Positions 34,560-47,000 of a stretch of DNA of 64,000 nt are shown one piece after another. Under the pieces are notes generated by a model. The model worked only from the letters and a program-made list of their open reading frames with translations, was not told the DNA's origin and searched no databases. Source of the DNA: Macrophomina tecta (taxonomy: Eukaryota > Ascomycota > Dothideomycetes > Botryosphaeriales > Botryosphaeriaceae); assembly GCA_024180945.1 (NCBI GenBank), contig JAKSGN010000041.1, positions 1,302,001 to 1,366,000 of the forward strand, in the 5' to 3' direction. The translations under genes were made by a program, and so were the position numbers. How positions within the stretch are numbered: the first letter of the stretch is position 1; each line of letters begins with the position of its first letter.

Positions 34560-37500
34560 TTAGAAGTAGACTAACGAGAATACCTAGCTCTATTAATAAA
34601 TAAATAAACTTTATAATTAAGCTATTCTAATAATTTCTACCCTAATATTCGTTTATACTCTAATATTAATAATAACTTAACCTTTTAATAAAAGTATAAA
34701 GACGGCTAAGCTAAATCTATTCTATAATAACTAAAAGAAGCTCTAAATTTTTCTTTTATAACTTAACTTATACTTTTTCTTTAACTTTAGAGACTTTCTT
34801 ATTAATAATAAAAAGATAATATTCGCTACTATCTATCTCTATGATATTACGGTATAATAATTTAAGCCCTATCTTAGAGACCGAATAAAGAAAGAATTAA
34901 AAGTATATAAAAAAAATACTAAGAAAGTCTTTAGTAGCTATAAATACTTTATAACTTAGATTAAGTAAAGCTTCGAAGATCTTAATAAGGTTAATAAGAT
35001 TTAATAAGCCGTTATAAATATCTACTAAAAGATCTTAGTAGCGAACTATACTATAAAATTCTAAAAGGCTATAGCGTATTTAAATAACTAGTTTAACTAT
35101 ACTCTTATAGACTACTACTACCGAGGACTTAAAAAAAGGGTTAAAGACTAACTTATAATATAAAATAATTTTAAGACTCTAAATAAGCTTATTAAGCTAG
35201 CTATTAAATATAATAACTACCTCTTTAAGCGCTAATTTAAGAAGTATAAAATAAACTATAAAGCTAATACTTCGCGCCTAGCGTACCCTAGATATACTTA
35301 AGAAGAAGAAGATACTATAGAACTAAATAATATTAATCACTAAAATAATCTATCTAAAAGAAATAACTACTATAGAGAAAAGAATAATGACTATAAAAGA
35401 AAATAACGTAAAGAATAAATTTTAAAGTAAAAATAAAAATTTAAAAAAGAACTATACGTCTACTATAATAAAACTTAGAAAAAGATATACTACTACCTTA
35501 AAAAAAATAAATAAGTCTTAGCTATAACGTAAGAACTAAAAAGCTAAGAAGTTTTTATAATTACTAAATAAGAAAACCCCTTTACTGAATTTAATAAGTA
35601 ATATAAAAAAAGCTAAAGCCCTAAGTATTAAAGATTTAATTAGATAGTCTACTATAATAATAACTATACTACTTACTAGAGCAATAAGAATACTATAAAC
35701 TAATACTCTAAAAAGCTATAATACGTTAATATAATTTTAAAAATAGAGAAAGAGCTTATTAAAGCCTTTTTTAATAATAAAGACCTAGTTAATAGTAATA
35801 TAAAGAAACTATATAATAGTATTCTAGAGTTAAGTACGACTAATAATAAGTAATAGTAGAATAAAACTATACTTATAAGAATAACTAAATACCTAATCTA
35901 ATATAAAGAGATACGCCGTATTACTAATAACCTAGAGTCTATAGTTATCTAGATTCTAGACTCTATAATTAACTTCGGAACGTAGTAATATAAGATATAG
36001 TAAGAAAAGATATACGTACGTATATAGTAAGATAATATCTAGAACTTCTAAAAAGAATTACTACTTAAAATAACTAATAAACTTATATCTTAGCTAGAGA
36101 ATAAGGTATAGAGAATATAATAATAATAAGATCTATAATATTTTTATAATATAGTTTATATCCTCTATTAGTACGGTATAGTAACTAGAAATAAGAGTAT
36201 CTTATAATAAATACTTTATAAAAAATATGATATACCTACCTTCTAGTATTAGGTTCGAAATAGGTAGATTTATTAGAGGCGACTAATTAAGCGCGATAGA
36301 TAGATATAATAAAAAAATATACTAATTCTAGTAAATAAATAGAACGAATATATTTATTATAAAATAATAAAATAATTTATATTAAAAAACTAAACGGATT
36401 TTCTAGATAGAAATTCTAGAAGAAATCATTAAATAAGTCCTTTAACTAAATTATATATATAGTAAATAAAATTATACCTACTAAATTAAATCTATACTAA
36501 CTTTTATATATTCTAGTTATATTCTACGGAAAAAAAAATAGCTATAATTAATAATAGTATATAAGGTATATTTATTAATTCTAAGTTTATTATTAAGAAC
36601 TAACTACTCTAGTAAGCTAAGAATTATTCTTATTAGCTAAGTATAGTAGACAGCTTTCTAGCGAAATATAAAAATAGTTAAATATAAATTAAGATAGAAA
36701 AAGTACCCCTTACTATTAAAAATTACTAAGAATGAATTAATCTTAATATAATAATAATTTCTAGATATAATATTATTCTTAAAATATTATAGCTAAAGAC
36801 CTACGAGCCGTATATTAGCTAGAAAATAAAGACTATTATATTTTTTAATAAATACTATAGATACTACCTTATAATAGTAAGAAGAAGTTAATAGAGCTAA
36901 AAAAAAATACTAGAGTCTAAGAGTTAGAGCGAAACCTCTAAGCTAAAATAGTAGAATAATAATATATCTATAGATATTAAGACTATTAGCTACTAAGCGC
37001 TAAAACTTATAATAAGATAAGAAAAAAAGGCCTATATAATTTATATAAAACCTAGTAAGAATACTAAGTAGAAGACTTTTACTCGTATAATATAAAACCT
37101 TATAAATAAGAATAAGAATAGTCTAAAGCTAGTTAAAGAAGACTATTTCTAGAGGCTTAATAAATAATATAAGTATCTAAATAAAGTAAATACTAATCCT
37201 CTCGAATATAAGAGCTATAATAATAAAGATATTTTAGTAGCTAAAATTAGTATAGATCTTAGCGAAATTATAAAGCCTACTATAAATAAATTAGTATTTA
37301 TACTAGAATTAGAGATAGTTCTATAGAAGTTTTAAAATATACTAAGAATATTCTAAAAGAGAGGTAAAGAATAACTACTAAAATATTAGCTATAAAATTA
37401 TAAGATATTTTTATTTTTAGAAATATAATCTACTTTTAAGTCTATCTACTTCTTATCTAAGATAAAGGCCGAAGTATTATAAAAATATATTAATAAAAAT

Positions 37501-40341
37501 CTAGAATAAAAATATATATAACCTTTATAGTCGCTAATAGAATATTCTATTCTATTTATTTCTAAGAAGAATAGTAAGCTCTGCCTTTATATTAACTATA
37601 AATAGCTAAATAATATTATAGTTAAAAACTAATACCTACTATCTTATATTAATAAATTATAAGATAAGCTTTATAATGCTAAGTTCTTTATAAAGCTAGA
37701 CCTTTAAGAAGATTACTACCTAGTTTATATTAAGAAAGATAAAGAATAGAAAATAATATTTTAAATATAATTTAAATATTATAAGTATATAGTAATATTT
37801 TTTAGACTTACTAATATATTAGCTATCTTCTAGAGCTTAGTTAATAATATTCTATATTTATATTTAGATATATTCGCTTTAGCTTACCTAGATAATATTC
37901 TAATATACTTAAAGATGCTCGAGAAATATACTAAGTATATAAGAAAAGTTCTAAAGACCTTAAATAAGTAAAATCTCTAAATAGCTCTAGAAAAAAGCGA
38001 GTAGTATATCTAAAAAATAAAGTATCTAGGGTTTATTATTATTCTAGGATATATTAGTATAGATAATAAAAAACTAGACGTAATTAAAAACTAGTCTATA
38101 CTATAAATTATTAAAGAAGTATAATTTTTTCTTAGATTTACTAACTTTTATCGAAAGTTTATTATAAACTACGCTAAAATAGCGGTACCTCTAACTAATA
38201 TTACTAAAAAGAAATATAGATTTATATAGAAAAAAAGATAATAATAAGTATTTAACTTACTAAAGTAGATATTTATAGAAGTACTAGTTCTAGAGCTCTA
38301 TAATCTAAATCTACTAATTATAGTAGAGACTAACGCTTTAGACTATGCTATAGAAGTCGTACTTAATTAGCTAGATAAAGAAGATAAACTATACCCTATT
38401 ACCTACTACTTAAGAAAAATAATATCTATTAAAAAGAACTATAATATCTATAATAAAGAACTTTTAGCTATAATTATAGCTTTTAAAAAATAAAGATACT
38501 ACCTTAAAGATACTAAATACTAGGTTATAGTTTACTATAACTATAAGAACCTTTCGCACTTTACTATTACTAAGGAATTAAACCATTAATAGATTTAGTA
38601 GGCTAAAGAACTAGCGTTCTATAATATAAAGATTATCTATAGAAAGAGATTCGAGAACGCTTACGTAGATATACTAAGTAAATGAGCTAACTATAATAAA
38701 GAAAAGCTAGGTTCGTAATCTATAATATTTAATATATAGAAGAACGGGTCTTTTATACCTACTAGCTATAGTTACTAGATTATAGTTATTTATAGCCTAG
38801 AATAAATATAGCTTAAGAAAGAACTAGACGACTCGCTTATTTTAGTTAGACTATTTACTCTAGCGATATATCTTAAAGGTAATGAATAGAAATAAAAGAT
38901 CTAAGAAGCCTATATAGATGACGTAATAGTCTAAGAAATTAAAGAGCTTAAAGACAATTTCTAAGTAACTAAAAATATAGATAGTATAATTTTATTTTTA
39001 GAATTAGTCTACGTTTCGATTAAACTATAAGAAGAGCTTATAAAGAATATATATAAAGTTCTAGTATATAGTTATTAAGAAATAGATAAGATAATAAAGT
39101 AAATTATAAGAAGCTACTACTTTTTAAAACTAAGAAGAATCGTTTAACGGGTAGTCTTATAATACGATTTTTATATTAGAAGTAAGACTGCGAGATATAC
39201 GCCCTATAGACTACTTTAGCTACTATTAGTACTAAAGCGTTTTTAGTAATCTATCTTACTAGACTTTATTACGAATCTATCTAAGTTAGAAGAACCACTT
39301 ACTAAGATTAAGTATAACTTAATTCTAGTTATTATTAATAGAATAATAAAGTACGTATATTATCTATTATATTTTAAGATAGTAAATATAAAAGAACTTA
39401 CCTATACATTTCTTAGAATAATTTTTAGTAACTATGAGTTATTAGAAGAGCTTATATTAGATAGAAATTAACTATTTATATTTTAATTTTAGTAGACTTT
39501 TACCCGCTAGCTTAGAGCTAAGTATAAACTCTTAACTATAGTATACCCTTAAATAAATAAATAGATAGAATAAATAAATTAAACGCTAGAATAGTATCTA
39601 TACTACTACTTTAATTACGCGTAAGATAATTAGATCGAGCTACTACTACTCGTATAGTTTACGTATAATAGCTTAAAGGCGTTAGCTATATAGAAATTTC
39701 TATTCTACGCTAACTATAGTTATAAGCCTATAGCTTATAAAGAGTTAATACTAAGCGAACTCCTAGCCTAAAAAGAAATTCTTAAAGTAGACTAGCTAAA
39801 GATACTTTATAAATAGCTATATCTAGATCTTAAATTCGTAGTTCTATAAATAGGTAAATACTATAATAGATAGTACTAGAAGGCACTAAAGCTAAAAAAA
39901 GAAGATAAAATTTATTTTCTTAGAAAAAATATTAAAATAAAATAGCTAAATAATAAATTAGACTTTAAGAAAATTAAGCTATTTAAAATTAAAGAATAAA
40001 TTAGAAAGGTTAATTTCCGCCTTAGACTATCTAATACTATATAAGTATACTTTATATTCTATATCTTACTTCTTAAACCGGTACTAGAAAATACGACGCT
40101 ATTATACTAAACGAAAGAAATACTACTAGAAAATCTAAATACTAATAAAAATATAGACTAGAACGTAGAATAAGTCTTAGATAATAGCTATATTAATAGT
40201 TAGTTTAGATACTTTCTTAAATAGAAAGAAGACTAGGATAATATCTAAAAACTACTAAAACTATATAACTATTAAGAACTTATTAATAAGTTTTATCGCT
40301 AAAACCTAGATTAACTAATACTACTAACTTATTATATATAA
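34560..40341 (+). pseudogene. gypsy gag-pol of element C
   Basis: Gag (about 34.6-35.9 kb) has a helical Gln-rich start, LFYNNQKKLQIFLLQLNLYFF and QFKPYLRDR. Near 35.45 kb a zinc-knuckle-like LYVYYNKTQKK has Tyr where Cys is expected. Pol follows: protease; RT, with the catalytic box mutated to AYLDNILIY at 37882-37908 (second Asp to Asn); RNase H, with VETNALDYAI and YNKELLAI from about 38310; then integrase, with the DDE region LPKSEEP-like, LILDRNQLF and NKQIEQINQTLEQYL. The frame ends at TAA 40339-40341. It is heavily RIP-mutated and inactive. The gag start is approximate. Confidence 0.88.
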
Positions 40342-41050
40342 AGAACCTAAAATTAAAATTAAGAAATAAAGATAATTATATCTAGTTAACTAGACTAGAA
40401 TTCTCGAAAGACGTAGAACCCGAACTAATACTAGAAGACCTAATGAACTAGAATAACTCTATAGTACTATTAGCTAAAATATTACTACATAAACACTTTA
40501 ACGATCGACCCTTCTTAGTATTTTTAGAGTTAATAGAATTTCTAGTCTTATAAGTAAATTTAATACGATTTAACTTCTTTAGCTTCTTAACTATCTAAAT
40601 CTTTTAAGAAATTATTAAATTAGTCTAATAATATAGTAATTCCTACTATTTTTCTATATAATCTAAATAGGCTATAAAAGTATATAGCTCTTAGCGAGCT
40701 TACTACTTATCTTATTTAATCTTTAGTAAAGCCTAATAGATGCGAAGAACTAAAGAATAAAGTTAGATAAAATATAACTAAAGAAAAAAAGACTTATAGT
40801 TAAAATTATCTAAACTATTAGTATTATAGATAGACTTATTCTAGTAAGTATATTTTTTATAATAGATATAAATCCTATCTATCTTATAAAATATAAAGAA
40901 AGGATTAGACTTATCCTTACCTATATTAGTAAGAAGATAGAAAGAATATAAAAAAAATATTATAAAATTATTCTAATTAATTTTATTTTCTAAAACTAAA
41001 TATTTAGTACGCTAGATAGTACGCTTACGCTTCTAAGACTCTATTAATAT
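40283..41050 (-). pseudogene. antisense accessory gene of element C, type II
   Basis: It is 768 bp from ATA (41050, mutated ATG) to TAA (40283-40285), the same length as the type II copy at 43330-44097. It overlaps the last 59 bp of pol tail-to-tail. The N-terminal part differs from type I, but the C-terminal part, from PVNPKNTKK to LVNLGF-NRTY, is shared. Stops are RIP-type. Confidence 0.68.
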
Positions 41051-41152
41051 AGTAAGAAACTTATAGAAGAATAAAGAAAGAAGATAATAAAAATCTAAGA
41101 TATAAATAAATAAATAAATCTTTAGGCCGAAGATTCTTAAAGAAGGAAATAG

Positions 41153-41922
41153 TATTATAAATTCTAGAGAAATAAGAGCTTTATAACCCTATAAATAGAA
41201 AGCCTATACGAAATAAAATACCGTAAGAGCTAAGAATCTATAAAAATAATAGAGCCGTAATATCGGCGCACCCGTACGGGAAAACCAGCCCTAAAGAAAG
41301 ACAGCGCGTATAAACCTAGACTAGATAGTAGTAAAAGCCCGCACGAAAGCGATATCTATATAGCGTAATAAGACTATAGAAACCCTAACTAGATTAAAAG
41401 TTTATAGAAAAAGAATATTCTTAAGAAAAGAATTATAAATTCTAGAAACTAGCTTTAAGCTAAAGAAATAAATAAAAGAATATTAAATAACTTATATAAT
41501 TTAAAAAATAATAGTCTAGTAGTATAATACTTTTTTAACTAATATAAAAGTTAGATTCTAGGAAATGGATCTTAGCGCTTAGATTACATAGAACTTACCG
41601 GGCCTATACTAGATCTATATAGATCTAAGAGCTATAGATCTAAACCCTAAAGATCTAATATATATAGATCTAGATTATTATAGCTTTTCTATAGTATATA
41701 GATATACTTATTAGATAGTACTTTAATCTTTATAGTTAACTTAAAGTTCTAATATAACTCTATTAGAGGTAATAAGCCTAATATATACCGCGTACTAATA
41801 TATTATATAATTACTACTATTATTTTAATTCTTTATTCTTCTCTTATTTTTTAAGATAAATTCTTTAGCTATCTAACCCTACTAGGCGATTCTAAAGTCT
41901 AGTAAAAGAGACCGCCATTATA
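41153..41922 (+). mobile_element. 3' LTR of element C, type II
   Basis: This 770-bp LTR is preceded by the purine tract AAAGAAGGAAATAG. It shares the LTR framework of type I, but its promoter-proximal segment is replaced by an AGATCT-rich block. Confidence 0.88.
41611..41671. repeat. cluster of five AGATCT palindromes in the type II LTR
   Basis: AGATCT occurs at 41611, 41621, 41636, 41651 and 41666. The same block is present, inverted, in both LTRs of element A (about 42700-42780 and 50150-50220) and absent from type I LTRs. Confidence 0.85.
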
Positions 41923-42456
41923 ATTTCTAGTCTAAAAAGAAATTTTTAAAGTAGACTAGCTAAAAATACTTTATAAATAGTTATATCTAGATCTTAAATT
42001 CGTAGCTCTATAAATAGATAAATACTATAATAAATAGTACTAAAAGGTACTAAAGCTAAAATAAAAAAATAAAATCTATTTTTTTAAAAAAAATATTAAG
42101 ATAAAATAGCTAAATAATAAATTAGACTTTAAGAAAATTGAATTATTTAAAATTAAAGAATAAATTAGAAAGATTAATTTTCGCCTTAGATTACTTAATA
42201 CTATATAAATATATTCTATATTCTACGTCTTACTTCTTAAACTAGTACTAGAAAACACCACGCTATTATACTAAATAAAAGAAATACTACTAGAAAATTT
42301 AAATACTAATAAAAATATAGACTAGAATGTAGAATAAATTCTAAATAGTAGCTATATTAATAGTTAATTTTAATATCTTCTTAAATAGAAAGAAGACTAG
42401 AATAATATCTAAAAACTACTAAAACTCTATAACTATTAAAAGCTTATTAATAAGTT
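41923..42456 (+). pseudogene. integrase C-terminal fragment of older gypsy copy H
   Basis: It matches the region 39765-40290 of element C (KEIFKVDQLKILYKQLYLDLKF, then KINFRLRLLN). It is cut on the left by the element C LTR and on the right by the element A LTR. Its continuation is probably the fragment at 56710-57101. Confidence 0.8.
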
Positions 42457-43227
42457 TATAATAATAGTCTTTTCTACTAGGCTTCGAAGTTACCTAGTAG
42501 AGTTAGATAGCGGTAAGATTTATCTTAAAGAATAAGAGAAGAATAAAAAATTAAAATAATAAATAGCGGTTACGTAATAGATAGATACGTGGTATATATT
42601 AGGCTTATTATTTTTAATAAGTCTATATTAGAATCTTAAGTTAACTATAAAGACTAAAGTACTATCTAAGAAGTATATTCTATATACTATAGAAAAGCTA
42701 TAATAATCTAGATCTATATATATTAGATCTTTAGGGTTTAGATCTATAGCTCTTAGATCTATATAAATCTAGTATAGGTTCAGTAGATTCTACGTAATCT
42801 AGGCGCTAAGGCCCGTTTTCTAGAATCTAACTTTTATATTAGTTAAAAGAGTATTATACTACTAGACTATTATTTCTTAGATTATATAAGTTATTTAATA
42901 TTCTCCCATTTATTTCTCTAGCTTAAAGCTAGTTTTTAAAATTTATAATTTTTTTTTAAGAATATTCTTTCTCTATAGGCTTTTAATCTAATTAGGGTTT
43001 CCGTAGTTTTATTATACTATATAGGCGTCGCTTTTATATAGGCTTCTACTACTATCTAGTCTAGGTCTATACGCACTATTTTTTCTTAGGGCTAGTTCTT
43101 CTATATAGGCATGCTGGTATTACAGCTTTATTATTTCTATAGATTTTTAGCTTTTACGGTATCTTTTTCTATACGGGCTTTCTACTTGTAGGGTTATAAA
43201 GCCCTTATTTCTCTAGAATTTATAATA
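42457..43227 (-). mobile_element. 3' LTR of element A, type II
   Basis: This 771-bp LTR is followed by the reverse complement of a G-rich polypurine tract (CTATCCCCCCCTTTAAG). Confidence 0.88.
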
Positions 43228-43329
43228 CTATCCCCCCCTTTAAGAATCTTCGGCCTAAAGATTTATTTATTTATCTATATTTTAGATTCTTATTATCTTC
43301 TTTCTTTATTCTTCTATAAGTTTCTTACT

Positions 43330-44097
43330 ATATCGATAGAGTCTTAGAAGCGTAAGTATATTATCTAATATACTAAATATTTAGTTTTAGAAAATAAAAT
43401 CAATTAAAATAGTTTTATAATACTTTTTTTATATTCTTTCTATCTTCTTACTAATATAGGTAAGGACGAGTCTAATTCTTTCTTTATATTTTATAAAATA
43501 GATAGGGTTTATATCTATTATAGAAAGTATATTTGCTAGAGTAAGTCTATCTACGATACTAGTAGTTTAGATAATTCTAACTATAAGTCTTTTTTTCTTT
43601 AGTTATATTTTATTTAATTTTATTCTTTAGTTCTTTGTATTCGTTAGGCTTTACTAAAGGTTAAATAAGATAAATAGTAAGCTCGCTAAGAGCTACGTAC
43701 TTCTATAGCCTATTTAAATTATATAGAGAAATAATAGAAATTACTACGTTATTAAGCTAATTTAATAATTTCTTAAAAGGTTTAGATAGTTAAGAAGCTA
43801 AAGAAGTTAGATCGTATTAAATCTACTCGCGAGGCTAGAAATCCTGTTAACCCTAAAAATACTAAGAAGGGTCGATTATTAAAGCGTTTACGTAGTAATA
43901 TCTTAGCTAATAGCGCTATAGAATTATTCTAGTTTATTAGATCTTCTAGTATTAGTTTAGGTTTTACGCCTTTTAAGGGTTTCGATTTAGTTAATTAGGC
44001 GCGTTTATCTTTATTTATCGATTTTAATTTTAGCTTCTTTATATATAATAAGTCGGCGGTTTTAGTTAATCTAGGTTTTAATAATAGAACTTATTAA
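43330..44097 (+). pseudogene. antisense accessory gene of element A, type II
   Basis: It begins at ATA 43330 (SIESQKRKYII after the start) and ends at TAA 44095-44097. If the 60-nt segment 43571-43630 is an intron, as position, TTTATTCTTTAG end and phase 1 suggest, the exons are 241 and 467 nt and the product about 235 residues. The likely zinc motif reads YYRKYICQSKSIYDTSS, aligned with RYRKCARRSNTYYDTSS of type I. The C-terminal part (RNPVNPKNTKKGRLLKRLRSN, then SAVLVNLGFNNRTY) is shared by both types. Stops are all RIP-type. Confidence 0.7.
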
Positions 44098-47000
44098 TAA
44101 GTTCTTAATAGTCGTAGAGTTTTAGTAGTTTCTAGGTATTATTCTAATCTTCTTTCTATTTAAGAAGGTATTAGAACTAACTATTAATATAGCCGCTATT
44201 TAGAATTTATTCTATATTCTAGTCTTTATTTTTATTAGCGTTTAGGTTTTTAGGTATTATTTCCTTAGTATAGTATACTAGCGTAGTATCTTAGAATATT
44301 AGTTTAAGTAGAGCGATATAAAATACTAGATATATCCGTATAGTATCTAGTAATTTAAGGTAGAAATTAATCTTTCTAATTTATTTCTTAATTTTAAAGA
44401 AGCTAATCTTTTTAAAGTTTAATTTTTTACTTAGTCGGTTATTCTTTTTTTATTTAAAATTTTTACTAAGAAGATAAACTTTATTCTTTCTTTTTAGCTT
44501 TAGTATTTTCTAGTACCATCTATTATAGTATTTATCTATTTATAGGGCTATAAATTCTAGGTCTAGATATATTTATTTATAGAGTATCTTTAGCTAATTT
44601 ACTTTAAGAATTTCTTTTTAGGCTAGTAACTCGCTTAGTATTAGATATCTATAGGCCATTAGTTTATATTTATAGTTAGTATAGAATAGAGATTCTTATA
44701 TAGTAGACGCTTTTAAGCTATTATAGGCGAATTAAGCGAGTAATAGTAGCTTAATCTAGTTATCTTATACGTAGTTAAGGTAGTAGTATAGATACTATTC
44801 TAGTATTTAATTTATTTATTCTATCTATTCGTCTATTTAAGGGTATACTATAGTTAAGAGTTTATACTTAGCTCTAAGCTATCGAGTAAATAATTACTAG
44901 AATTAAAATATAAATAATTAATTTCTATCTAATATGAGTTCTTCTAGTAATCTATAGTTACTAAAAATTATTTTAAGAAATATATAGGTAAGTTCTTTTA
45001 TATTTACCGATTTAAGAAATAGTAAATAGTAGACGTACTTTATTATTCTATTAATAATAACTAAAATTAAGTTATACTTAATCTTAGTAAGTAGTTCTCT
45101 TAACTTAGATAGATTTATAATAAAGTCTAGCGAGATAGACTACTAAGGGCACTTCGATATTAGTAGTAGCTAAAGTTATTTATAGAGTACGTATCTCGCA
45201 GCCTTACTTCTAATATAGAGATTATATTACGAGATTACCCGTTAGATAATTCTTTTAAGCTTTAGAAAGTAGTAGCTTCTTATAATTCGCTCTATTATTT
45301 TATCTATTTTTTAATAACTATATACTAGGGCTTTATATATATCTTTTATAAGTTCTTTCTATAGTTTAACCGGAATATAGACTAATTTTAAAAATAGAAT
45401 TATACTATCTACGTTCTTAGTTACTTAGAGGTTATTTTTAAGTTTTTTAATTTCTTAAGCTATTATATTATTTACGTAGGCCTCTTAGATTTTATGCTCT
45501 TATTTATTACCTTCGAGGTATATTACTAGAATAAGTAGTTTAATTAAGATAAGTAAGTCGTCTAGTTTTTTCTTAAGCTATATTTATTTAATGCTATAAA
45601 TAGCGGTAATTTAGTAGCTACGGCTAGTGGGTATAAAGAACTTATCTTTCTATATATTAAGTATTATAGATTATAGACCTAGCTTTTTTTTAATATAGTT
45701 AGCTTATCTACTTAGCGTATCTACGCGAGTATTCTTAGATTTCTTTCTATAAATAATCTTTATATTATATAATATTAGTTCTTCTATCTATCTAATTTAT
45801 CGTTGGTTTAGTTTCTTAGTAGTAGTAAAGTATAATAGATTCTTATAGTTATAGTATACTATAATTTAGTATTTAGCTTTTTTAAGATAGTATCTTTATT
45901 TCTTAAAGGTTATAATAATAGCTAGGAGTTTCTTATTATAGATATTATAGTTCTTCTTAGGGCCTATTATTTTTCTTAAATAGAAGGCGATAGAATATAG
46001 TCTACTTTATTTATTTAGCTAGCTAAGGACTACTTCTATAGCGTAATTAAAGGCGTTAGTTTCGACTATAATAGATAAGTTTAGGTTATAAATATCTAAG
46101 ACTAGGGCTTTTATAAATATACACTTTAGTAAGTTAAAGGCTATTTATTATTTTTTTCTTTATATAAACCTATATTCCTTCTTTATTAGGTCTATAAGAG
46201 ATATAAATACTTTTATATAGTTTAGAATAAACTTCTAGTAAAAGTTAGTAAATCTAAGAAAGAATTATACTTCTTTAATAGTTATTAGCGTAGGCTAATC
46301 TCTTATAGCGTCTAGTTTTTTATCGTCTATACTAATATATCTAGGAATAATAATAAACCTAAGGTATTTTATTTTTTATATATATTATTCGCTCTTTTCT
46401 AGGGTTATTTAGAGGTTTTATTTATCTAGTACCTATAGAACTTTTCTAATATACTTAGTATATTCTTTAAGTATTTCCGAGTATATTAGAATATTATCTA
46501 GGTAAGCTAGAGTAAATATATCTAAGTATAAATATAGTATATTATTAACTAAGCTCTAGAAGGTAGCTAATATATTAGTTAGCCTAAAAAGTATTACTAT
46601 ATACTTATAATATCTAAATCTTATTTAAAACGCCGTTTTTTACTCTTTATCTTTTTTAATACGGACTAGATAGTAGTCTTCTCTAAGGTCTAGCTTAGTA
46701 AAATACTTAGCGTTACGGAGTTTATCTTATAGCTTATCGATATAAGATAATAGATACTAATTTTTAACAGTAATATTATTTAGTTATCTATAATTAATAT
46801 AGAGGCGTAGTTTACCATTTTTCTTTAGAATAAATAGAATAAGATAACTAGTCGATAATAATAATAAATATATATATTCTTATTTTAGATTCTTTTTAAT
46901 ATATTTTCTTAAGGCCTCTGCCTCTTTCTCTAAAAGCGAGTATATAGACTTAAATACGGGTTATATTTTAGATATTAGGGATATCTCGTAGTTCTATAGT

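Larger units (their letters stand above)
33563..41922 (+). mobile_element. Ty3/gypsy element C, chimeric
   Basis: The element has two LTRs with gag-pol on the plus strand and the antisense gene near its 3' end. The flanks (GTATA on the left, ATTTC on the right) do not match. The 5' LTR is type I (788 bp), but the 3' LTR and the antisense gene are type II (770 bp, with the AGATCT cluster). The right flank is integrase sequence of an older plus-strand copy (H). The simplest reading is a product of recombination between two elements. Confidence 0.8.
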
